Source: Bolinopsis microptera
Taxonomy: Eukaryota > Ctenophora > Tentaculata > Lobata > Bolinopsidae
Assembly: GCF_026151205.1 (NCBI RefSeq)
Contig: NC_087079.1
Span: forward strand, 7,368,635 to 7,430,634
DNA length: 62,000 nucleotides
Direction: 5' to 3'
Below are positions 13,001 through 25,000 of this stretch, one piece after another. Positions within the stretch are counted from its first letter, which is position 1. Each line of letters begins with the position of its first letter. A program made the translations under genes and the position numbers. A model generated the notes under the pieces. That model had not been told where the DNA came from. It did not search any database and saw only the letters and a program-made list of their open reading frames with translations.

Positions 13001-16000
13001 AATCTAGGGGGAATACGGTGTTCATGGACCTAGTCGTGGAGAGAAGAATTGGGAGAAGGTAAGTCATGATGAGAGAATAGAAGAGAAACATATGATTATG
13101 ATAATTGTAGTTGATGTGTGGGGTGCATGGAGAATTAAATGTGTAAATTTTGTTAGGTATAAACGTGTTGATATGTATATGTGCATTTCTTGACTGTGTA
13201 CGAGGCCTTTTGCATGCAAAAAGACCTATTCTAAGTCTAAACGATTCATTGTCTAACATATGGGAAAATGGGCAGTGACCGAATGTACCTGAAATAGGAG
13301 GCATAAAATTGAGAAAAAGATTAAATCAGAGATTTGTTTGAGTTTTAATTTTAGGCGCAACGTCTTAATCAAAATATTAAATGAAAGAAAAGATCAAAGG
13401 TTTAAATTCCCAGAGGATTATTTACAACCCTGTCAAAACTGTGTTCGTTTACAACAAACTTAAGCCAAGTGGACAGTACACCTACTCCTCTCATGTTGAG
13501 ATGAAGCCAATCATGGTATAGAAGTTCATTACAGGATCTAAAGTCTCGAGTTAAAAAGTCTGAGAAACAGTCTAAGAACACGCAATTATTATTTAGGCAT
13601 AAGTCTTTAAGTAGATTATTAAAATCTAGAACATTCTTTGCTATGTAGGAATATAAACACTTAATAGGAAGACAAGATTGGATAATTATAATTGCAGCGG
13701 GAAATAACTGCTTAGTGGTGTCAATTAAGTCATTAAGATACTTCCTAAGGAACTGAACCCCATACTTAGAATGTTTTATGTCATTTGTACCAACACTCAA
13801 TATAATCTTTTCAATATCGTCAGCTTCTGCAGCTGCATGAGTTTTATGAAAATGCTGAATATTTTCAGTAATATCTCTAATTTTTGCACCACTTTGGGAC
13901 ACATTGATTACTTTCCTTCCCCGGAATCCCAACTTATTTGTCCGTACGAATTTTGTCATTGACGTACCAAACAGGACAGTGGTTTTCCTGCTCTTCGGTT
14001 TTCTTGGAGCATTTCGGTAGTAAAGGGTTGGTGTTGAGGTGGTGGTGGGCGGCATAGGAATTGTAGTGAGGACATTCTGCTCCCTGATTACATTTGTATC
14101 TGTCTTCGGTATCTGGCAGCGAAAAGATAAGCTATACCGAGTCTCCTTAGCTGATCTCTCTGCACGAACCTTGTGAAGACAGTATTCCTGACACCCCGGT
14201 TTCATAATATACAAACTACAGTCCTTTGGGGTGATATGGCATTTACTGTTACATCGCTTATCCCCATTTTCTGGAATTATGTCGAGGGTCCTCTCAGCTC
14301 CAAATGAAACTACATAAATACCTTGCGACTGGTCAAGAGACACCTCGTCGTCGTTGTGGTACCTAGTTGCACAAGAACCAGACTTGTACATGCTTGCTAG
14401 GCATGAGTTTAGCTTGCAGCCAAACTTGGAGTTGATATCATGCATAAGCTCTGATATCCCAGGATAATTTAAAATATCGATTGGCTCCTTAGTCGTGGTG
14501 TGTCCATTTGAGGAAGACCATACATATTCTTCTCCAGTGGAAGTGAGCCACTTTGTGGCAGTTTTCACAGCAGTTTGCTTGGCCATAAGTGTTTCAAGTT
14601 CAGACATCAACGTGCCATGTTGAACACTCTTGTTTTGAACAAAATCTGAATGCAACTCCAAGAAGTCCTCGCATTTAACAGAATCCCTCTTAAGTTTCAT
14701 GACATTCTCAACACTGGCCTTGAGAGCTTTCAGCTCTTTTAATGAAAACGAGTTTAAAACATTGGTAACAGAATTCAGATCCATAGTGAAGGAAAGAGGG
14801 AGGAGAAGATGGCGGTGAGGGAGGAGAAAATGGCGAAGTCAATACTGTAGCCCAGGAAGTAGATGCGTTGCTTAGGATACAAACGGTCACGTCATAGTCT
14901 CTTCTATCGCTTTGACATTGGGGGTTCATGGCTTTATAAGATGGTGATCTTGGTGGGGTGAGATCATGCTGGCCAGCTCATTTCGTGCTGATACATCTTT
15001 ATCTAATTATCCAATTAAGTAGATAATTAAGTAGATAATTAAGTAATTAATTAGGTATAAAGCGTGAACTTCTTCTCATTTCAGGTACCAGAGTGATGGC
15101 GGTATGGAGAAGTGCTACAATGCTACACTGAGATACCTGTGCAGGAGTCAGTTCACACAGTGTCACAAGCTTGGTAAGAAGTGTTAATTAATTAAATAAT
15201 CAGTTTAATCATCTAATTTTTTAAAAACGAACCATTGTACGTTTGTAAGCACCAAAGGTTATAACCAGTGTATGATCATTAAGATACTGTACTGATAAAG
15301 CAATGTGAGATTAAGTTAGAAGGGGTTCTCGCGCGGCTCGAGCGCCTGGGCTATCAATGTCACGTGGTCTATGAGTCACGTGGGCTATCAATGTCACGTG
15401 GTCTATGAGTCACGTGGGCTATCAATGCCCCTATGTATTCGAAATATGTGATGCTAATGTAGATGGGTTGATAATCCCGGGTTCTTCCAAGAATTCAGAC
15501 TTATCAGCTTCGTCAGGTGTTATTAAATCTAACCTTAAAAAGCACTTGCTATCCCTCCAAAATCGAGATGACCCTAATACATGGTAACTAATCTATATTA
15601 TATCTCAAACTCTACTTCCGGTACGGCTATGCACACATGATATCTCTCTCTGCCATGAAACATGGCTAACCTTTTAAACTGTGATTCAAAACCTAAAGCT
15701 AAACTAAAACTCAACTGGGCTCTCCTTTGTCACCAAACTAAACCAATAAGTAATTTAAGATTATTATATTTTTCTATATTTGTATACTATAATTAGTATA
15801 TTGACGTAGTGGATGGTTGAGGGGGTTTCAAGCACAGGTCACTCTCAAATCCTAAAGATAAGCAGTGGCCTTCGGCACTTGAAACCTCTTCAAACCTCCC
15901 CTGATTTATTTATTATTGATATTGTTTGATTGTGCCGTAAAAATAAATATTTGTTTTATTAAATATTTGTTTTATTAATGTCACGTGGTCTATGAGTCAC

Positions 16001-19000
16001 GTGGGCTGTCAATGTCACGTGGTCTATGAGTCACGTGGGCTATCAATGTCACGTGACGAGTCATACGGCATGGCTTGTCACGTGACATTGATAGCCCACT
16101 TGACTCAAGATCCCATGTGACTCTGCGCGTGATATTTTTTATGATGGGGAATTCCACTCTGCTGTGGATATGGAAAATAAACTTGTCCTTCAGAACAATC
16201 TATAGCAGGCGGGGTTCAGCTATGTTGGTAAAGTAGTTTATCACATTTCGGTTGTTCAGAAATTTTGTTCATCACGTGGGTTCAGTTATTAATACCGTGT
16301 TGAAAGATAACGAGTTGTTAATAACATAATATATCGCACCAACCAAATCAAGCAAAATATTAAGAAAATGAATGATATTAAAAATATCAACAAAATCTAT
16401 CCGTAACACATAATAATTATATAAATATAGATAAGATGATTTATCAGCATCATCATAACAGACCAATAATATTTCTGTTACAGTAAGTTCACATGGCATA
16501 ATCCGAGATTATTTATCAACTGTACACATTCTATCACACGTGTCTCAGGATGTGCTGTTTCTGTACCATTATTTCATTTCTGCGAGTCCTTCCTTCTGAG
16601 ATCAGTGATCGATTGTAACACTATTTACGAATACTAGCAGGAACCCGTCAAACCTTTAAGACTGGTGTCAAGGCTCTTTGGTGGCCGGATCAGTTTCCTA
16701 CCCTAAAGTCTCCCAGTAAAAATAATTATTACCTATTTAATTCGCGTTTTTGACACCACTTGGGGGTCCAAATTTTGGGTACTAAAATTCTTATTCCTTG
16801 GTCGATTTTCGATTTTTTCATGCTGATTTGAAGGCCATTAAAGCATTTGAATCAGTTAAAAAAGTTTCAGTTTTATATCTTGTACGGTTTTTGCGGAAAC
16901 CCGTGTTAAAGTTGATGCCGTGGTGTCAGTAAAATGGTGCGGATAAATAAATATATATATATCGTCTCGCTTTATATATAGTAAGATATTATATGAACGA
17001 AGTATTAGTGCCTAGTTCTCTATATCAGCTTAATTAATCATTGCAAGTTATGGCATATACAGATTACAGGGGTATAGACGATTTGTATAATGATCATTTG
17101 CATCAAATTTGGTGCAAAAATGTTCCGTTGGGATCCTTTTGAAGTTAACGAAGGTATGGATATTGGATACAGTCTTTATTCAGTCTTTATCCCTCCTTTA
17201 TCCAGTCTTTTTTCCTTCTTCACTCAGTCTTCACTCAGTCTTCATTCAGTCTTTATTCATCTTTTATCCATTCTATATTCATTCGGCGTTCATTATTTAT
17301 CCATTCTTTGCCTTTCCCCGTTGAGGTATGGTTTTAACATCTTTATAAGCTCTCAGTTCAGTTCAGTTGTCGTAATATTAGTTCTGGCACTAACACAGTT
17401 AGCTGCAGCACTAACACAGGTAGCTGCAGCACGTCTTCTTAGTCTTAACTTCTGTAAGAAATCAATAAACCCTGCGGTATCGTACAACAGCGGGTTAATG
17501 ACAGAGTTTAGAGGAATGAACACGATTGAGAAGAGGGCATACCAGGGGGTGGCATTCATCACCTCAGTGTAGTGTAACATGCAGACAATAATAAAAGGGA
17601 TCCAGCACAGGAAATCTGTGGTTATCATCAGAGTAATCTTCCTGTTGAGAGCTGTGTTCTTGTTGGATCCCTTATCTTTATCTGCAGCCGCTCTTTTGCT
17701 TGACTTGTCCACTATGAAGTGAATTAGAGTGTAAGAGAAAGTTATGATAAAGAAACAGATTGTATTCTGAGAAATGATTAACCACGTGTACGCTCGTTGC
17801 GGATCGTCTGGTGTCACGAAGAACTTGAAGAGGCACACACCATCGTTGCCATAGAAATGGATTCTTTTTCCAACGACTGGTCCGTTGAATGAGGTAAACA
17901 TACCTTGGACAAGAGCCCTAATTTTCTGCCAGCTCAGGACTCCTTTTTGGAAGAAGAGTCCGTAATGTGTCTGGAGTAGCTTCATGTGCTGTTCTTTGTC
18001 AAGTGCTCCTACAAGCATAGGGTTACCCGGGTATACCAGACCATTTACAAAGAAATCCTCTGCTGAGCCAATCAGTGGAACAGTTGAGATGAGCAGTGAA
18101 ATTAAAATAAGCAAAGCCGAAAAGCTGGCTATACTTCCTTTGATCTTCCATGTAAGCGGCATACGTCCAAGTGACTTCTTCTTTGTACAATAAACCCTGA
18201 ATAGACTCAACACAGTCATGGCATAGAGGGAGAGCTGTGATCCAAATGTGCTGAGAACTCCCATCGCAGCACAGGCTCCACCAGACAGCCATTCATTGTA
18301 ACGATTCTTGCAGAATGCCTGGCCGTCCGATTTGTACTTACTGTTGATGGCTGAAATAGCTATGAGGTATATTCCAACACACATGTCCCCAAGAGCAATC
18401 AGCAGGACAAACACCAGATTTGTTAGTTTGATGAATGATTTCTGTGCATAGAGCTGTTTGGCGGTGGCGATAACAGCAATAGTGTTCAGGAATGCAGCCA
18501 TGATTCCCATCGTCCATGCACAGATTGTCAAAGCGAGGCTTTCTATGATCTGGAGATTGTTGCCACATCTGTCATTGCATTCATCGGATGCATCTGAGCA
18601 ATCGAAGATACCATCACACTCACTTGAAACGGGGATGTATTCCCGGGAGAGTGAGCACTTAAAGTGGTTTGAACAATTATTTTCGTCAGCTCCATCTCCA
18701 CAATCATCAGCTAAATTACATACCTTTTCAAATGGAATGCATTTGTTGTTCGGACAAGAAAACAGCTCAGGCGTGTAAAAGCGTCCAATGCTTGTTGTTC
18801 TGTCCTCCCCGGTATCTTGACCAATTCTTCTTTGGAACACCAAGCTCAGATATGCCTCATTGCTGTGACCTACTGCGTATGTTTTAAGGTGCTTCTTTTG
18901 TCGATATGCCGTCCTACATGATCCTACATCCAGTCTACCCCATGGACAAGCAATACTTTCATCAGAACAGAGACCTAGGCAACTGGCTACCACATATGTT

Positions 19001-22000
19001 TCACCATAAAGGTAACTGCAGTCCATTTTCTTTTGTGGGGCGACAACTGGCATTTGAGCTGTTACACCAAACGGCCTATCAGGATGAAACATTTCTTTTT
19101 TTGTGCAGTTGCTGGCAAGAAACTGTAAACTTTCGAGGCCAGGGAAACAAAAGAAGGATCTTCTGTAGCCATTTTTCTTATCTTCCAGCAGTTTCGTGGT
19201 AATGTCGTGATTCTTCGTGACTGAGCAGACGTCGTTTTCTCGGCCACAGCTGTTCAACTTGTCGCACAAATAAGAGAAAGGTACAATCTCTTTAGTTTCA
19301 TTGCCACAGAAGTAGAAATTGGGACACGACATTCCTGCCTCAGTGAAAGATGTTGCCCATGGTTCTCTCATGTCGCCACATATTTTCCATTCATTTAAAT
19401 CTTCATCCGCCCCATTTTCACAATCAACTACTTTATCTCCGATCCAGTGGTATGGAATAGGCAGCTCTCTGTTCTTACTGTCAGCTGTATATCGTCTCAT
19501 ACACTTAAACGATTCGCTGAGCTGACAGAATACCTCTCTCTCGTCTTCCCCTCCATCACAGTCGGGCACCCCATCACAAAGCTGGTGTTTGTGAAGCAGA
19601 CAGTCGTCTAGAACTTGTTTGCAGTCACTGTCCATCCCATCATCACACATGCCTTCAAGCTCTTTGCAGATCACATATTTGGAAACTGTTGAGGGATGTC
19701 CACCAATTTGGCAGCGCATGGCAACATCAGAAATGTTCGTGCAGTTGATTTGGTCAGTTCTATCGTCACATATCCTGGAGAACTTACCAAGTTTAGGTTC
19801 AGTGCAGAGGTTTGCGTCGTTAAGTGTTACTGTTAAAGGCCCTCGCTTGCAAGTTCTCTGTTCGCATACTTCGTCGGAAGAGTCATCACATCTTGGGATA
19901 CCATCACAGTTATCATCTTTCATCAGTTTGACAGCTTTGGATACTGAAGATTCTGGATCAAAATCTTGAAAACGACCCCTTACTCCATTGAAAAAGAGCG
20001 TAATATTACATATTACCTCAGTGCAGTTTTTTTCGTCTGTCCAGTCATTGCAGTCATTTGTGTGGTCACAAATCTTCTCCGGTCCAACGTAGAGATGATG
20101 ATCGTCACAGACTACACCTTTTGCTGGACAGGACGCCTCATCAGAACATGCATCACATTCACAGACTTCGTCACAGTCAGGGACCATACCAGATTCGCAG
20201 GAATTCGACGGTTCGCAATCCATCTCATCTAAATCTGTGTTCTTACAATCTTGTTTGCCATCGCAAAGTTTTGATTCAAAAATGGAACTGTCACTTCTAA
20301 CTGTAAAATCTTCATCTTTCAAGTGGCACATAAAATTGTTACAGAGACCACGTTGTTTACCTGTAACATTAGTCCCTGGATGCCCACATGCCTGATAAAA
20401 GTGTGTATCGTGTGAGCATAGTTTACTGTAATAAAATACTGGCACACACGCACCGTCGTTACCCTGCATTATTTGGTAGTACTCATCTGAATTTGGGCAC
20501 TTCTCTTGAATGGTAGAGGACGTGATGTTTTCTTGAGAATTGTCGGCAGTACATTTGACCTTGATGAATCCGCTGTCTTCAGCTGCTTCGCACGACTCAC
20601 CCAGATCTGAAGCTATGATCACGTTATTTTGATCGTTTAGAACCCTGAACCCTATACATTTAACGAATTGCATTGCATTATGTACTTTGTGTAAAATTCG
20701 TTTTCAATTTAAAATACTTACAAAGTAAGCGGTCGAAGCTGAAGTAGTCCGGATCGCTGAATCTTGAGGGTTTGCTTTTACAGCAGAGACCATTCACTTG
20801 AATTTGGTCTCTAGCACATTCTAGAGGTTCGTTACCATTCATTTTGTTGTACTTACAGCATTGTGAAGATCCTTTGCTGTTATTGTGCAGGCTTGGATGA
20901 CTCTCGGGGCATGGCAACCTTTCTGAATAAAATTTGTTTGAGAGAGCATGATTCCACTTTTTTCGCGATCTTAATGCTTATCAATATAAAACGTTTATAT
21001 ACAACATACATGCGATCTATGAATATTGCATGAGTCAAGCCTTAAGCATTAAGCAAGCACCCTGGAGGATGGTGTAAAAAGTGACATGAGTCAAGATGAT
21101 ACGCTTAAGTGCCAGCTGGGGTTGGAAACGTAAAATGAGACGAGACAGCATATAATTTAATACTCTAACTCTCTAAGTCACCCCGGTCTGATCCAGCTCT
21201 TCCGGCACAATTAAGCGTTTGGTGCGGTTTGCGAAATTGACAATCGTGGTGATGTGTTGGTTGTCGAATATGTCATTGACAGAGAGGTAGCGGTCAACGG
21301 ATACCAGGGACAAAAGGATTTTGCGGCATGTACGAAATCGCGAAATTTCCCATTCTCCGCGACAAATATTATGTATAGTTTAATGTACAGCCTGTTAAAT
21401 TTCGCGGTACCGCGATTTTTGGCCAAAATAATCGCGAAATCCTTTTGTCCCTGGTCGGATACTGTAAAGGAGGTAGACTCTACCTCAGGTAGAGACACTG
21501 ATGCAAGAGGTAGAAAGGGTTACTGCTACAGTGGGACTTAGAATGAATGAAGGGAAACCCAAATTTATTATTCAGAACATCGAGAATCCTGATACCATCA
21601 AGTCCCTGGGTAATAGCACAATAGAGAATGTGGAAGACTTCACTTACCTGTGTTCTAGAATCAGAGACAGCGATAGTGATATCAGGGTTAGGAAAACTTT
21701 GGAATTCTAAATTTAGGAAGTCTATCAAGATCAGAGTGTTTACAGCATTAGTCGAGTCGGTGCTTTTGTACGGTTCCGAGACTTGGACTATGACGAAATG
21801 GCTAGAAAAGATGGTTGATGGTTTCTATACGCGAATGTTAAGAATGGCCCTCAATCAATATCGAGACCATGTCAGCAACCACAGCCTGTACGGTGAACTT
21901 CCCAAAGTCAGCTCCAAGATAACCCAATAAAGGTTCAGACTTGCAGGCCATGCTCAACGACATCCGGAGCTGACACTGGACAAACTGATCCTCTGGAAGC

Positions 22001-25000
22001 CGAGTCATGGGCATAATAACCTTACTTAACATTACTAGATAACCTAAAATGAGATACTGGGCTGAAGTCAGTAGATGAGATAGCTAAACTGTTGGAGGAC
22101 AGAAAACTGTGGAGAACTGTTGTCAATGGATCTCGGGAACACGTCTACCCGCCTTAAGTCAAGTCAATAAGTCATCTATGATTTCATCTTAATTAATCAC
22201 ACTGTGACACTGTGACACTGACATGACAGTGTGACACTGTGACACAGAATATATAGATAAATCGTATTGTTAACAACTACGACTAATATTATGGGGATTA
22301 GGATTTCCTATTTACCTGGGCAGGTATTATCATTGACTGACGGCTCGAAAGGGGGAACTTTTGGAAAGAACTCCATGTACAATCTGTCAAATGTGTCGTC
22401 TTTTATTGCAGCTTCGTCGTCATCTGAAAACATACATCTTCAAAAACTGGATACATAGAATATTCTTTTCTATACAAGTATACCATTATACATGATACAC
22501 GAAAAAAATCGAAGATTAAATCACTAATATTTGAAAAAAAAGATTGTGGTTCTGATGCCATACAAACTTTCAATCATGTCGTTCTTAAGCTCAAAATTTC
22601 ACTTGTCGCCTACCTTGATTCGAAACTTCTATGTTTACTGCATCGTATCCATTATTGGAAATCCTCACCATATTCGCCTTAATAGCCCAAACAGATCTAC
22701 AGTCTTGTTCTTTGAACAAGAAAAAGTTTTCCTTGAAAACTATCGCTCCGTTACATTTCACTGCAATCCATGGATATTTCTTCACAATTCTCAGTTGGAT
22801 AAGATTTGCTGTGATAGTTGGCAGAGCAAAATCTCCCTCGTAATTGCAACCTACTATTTTGTACGTCAGGATATCCGACACTTTTATTTCAAGAATCCCT
22901 CCGGATCTGTCAAATTTGAGACTTGTCGCCAAGAACTCCAATGCTAGTGCCATGTTCCATTCATCACGTTGGTTAATTTCTGCCGAAACGACCACGGCAT
23001 GCAGACTTTGATCGAAATGTCTCTCATATGTAGGTGCTGGAGATATTGGTGGTGTAGTTGTACTTCTCTCATCTGAAGGTGCTGGAGATATTGATGTTGT
23101 ACTTCTCTCATCTGTAGGTGCTGGTGGGATTGGTGGTGTAGTTATCTCATCTGGAGGTATTGGTGGTCTAGTTCTATCATCTGGAGGTGCTGGTGGGATT
23201 GATGTTGTACTTCTCTCATCTGTAGGTGCTGGTGGGATTGGTGGTGTAGTTCTATCATCTGGAGGTATTGGTGGTCTAGTTCTATCATCTGGAGGTGCTG
23301 GTGGGATTGGTGGTGTAGTTATCTCATCTGGAGGTATTGGTGGTCTAGTTCTATCATCTGGAGGTGCTGGTGGGATTGGTGGTGTAGTTATCTCATCTGG
23401 AGGTATTGGTGGTCTAGTTCTATCATCTGGAGGTGCTGGTGGGATTGGTGATGTAGTTATCTCATCTGAAGGGATTGGTGGGATTTTAGGGCATACAGAA
23501 GGTATTCTATCATTGGACTAAACTATATTATTAGATCAATAAATACAAGTTATTATAAAATATAAATGTTCTAAATATCACAATATGACATGATCACTTT
23601 CTTGACGGGAAAGCTGGGAAAGCTCCACGTGATGTTAATAAGGTTAACCTAAAGTTGTCCAAGATAAAACTAGTACACACCCAATGGCTTGTAAAAGTTT
23701 ACACTGACAAGCGGGACTGAGGTGGTTGAATAAAAAGCGGGTATTACTGATTCTTTAACTTTAAGCATGGGATATTTAATGCACGATAACCCATTTGACG
23801 AAGATGACCTGCGATATGCAGATCAAATAAGATAAATTTTATCAATAAGATAACATTGAGGAAACGGTTCTTTTGCGAAAGGCTAACTCTAAATGCCATA
23901 GTTAGCGCTAACTAGTGTTACTAATTGGTTACCTTCATCATCGCTTGAAATAGGTATCCAGGAGATTTCACTGAAGGGACTGTCCACGAGGACGACTCCT
24001 TTTCGCAGTGTGAACGTTTTGGACGAGGGTTCGTATGTGATACCTCCGCAGTCTACTGGAAGAACGTGGTATTTAATGCAATGTGAATTGAAATTTTACC
24101 AGAGAATTCTTATATTATCTTTTGTATTTTTAATTTCAAGATAACCAATTAATTGTTAATTTATTAACAGCAAGTGTGAACTGACCAGATCGTTTTAGAC
24201 ATTCGCTCTGAGCTTCCAGAAGAGTGTCGTACTTGGCTTTTCCTGCACTGTAGCCGCTCAGATATTTACCAGCTTTTTTGCTCCAAGTTACTGGAAGTAA
24301 TTAATTATATAGATATTACCTGGCACATCAATCCCTAGGTGCGGTTAGGTAGTAGTTAGGCAAGTTAGGTAAATATTTCTTCGTCTTTAAGGAAGTACTG
24401 CATAGAAGTGCCGCATGTTAAATATGATATTGCCGCAAGTGCCACATTTTAGTGCCGCATGTGAGTGCGGTAAGTGCCGCATTTACTTAATAAGGCCGGA
24501 TCTGATTATGGATCTATCATACATATCTTATTCCCATCCTGAATTCGGAGTAAGTATCGTTTAACGTTTAAAATTCTAAAGCTATGTTACCTCCATCAGA
24601 TTCACTTCTGTCTCTGTCCTCGTTAGTTGAGGAATGTGACAAAAAGCACAGAATGAGCAAAGAGCAAAGCACCAAACGTAACCTCATTTCTAAGTAATAT
24701 ATATTGGTATTCGTTCTAATCCACTGGAGAAGCAAGGTCGCTGAACAAACGAACATTTATTAATGAAACCCCCATCTATCAATAAAATCATTATTGAATG
24801 ATGTATGTTAACAAATAGTGTTTAATGAAAACTCTCACTAGGTCTCGTTTCTATTGTTATGATTGGTTGATGTTAAAAATCAGCAATAACGCCTAAAAAT
24901 GTATTAACATAAGCGCATAGCTACTTAACTAGTCCACTGAAACATTTCAGAACGATGCAAAGTTTTGTCAGAGGTACAGCAAAGGAATTTCGACTAAATT

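Larger units (their letters stand above)
9740..14935 (-). mobile_element. Near-intact LINE with AlkB + SGNH ORF1 and EN-RT ORF2
   Basis: Two long open frames on the minus strand, ORF1 (14784-13402) then ORF2 (13304-9789), separated by about 100 bp. ORF2 has an APE-type endonuclease and a reverse transcriptase of the CR1/jockey type. A short ATT-rich run (9748-9764) lies just after ORF2. Ends are estimated and no target duplication could be fixed. No inactivating change was seen in either frame, so the copy is young and may be active. Confidence 0.85.
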
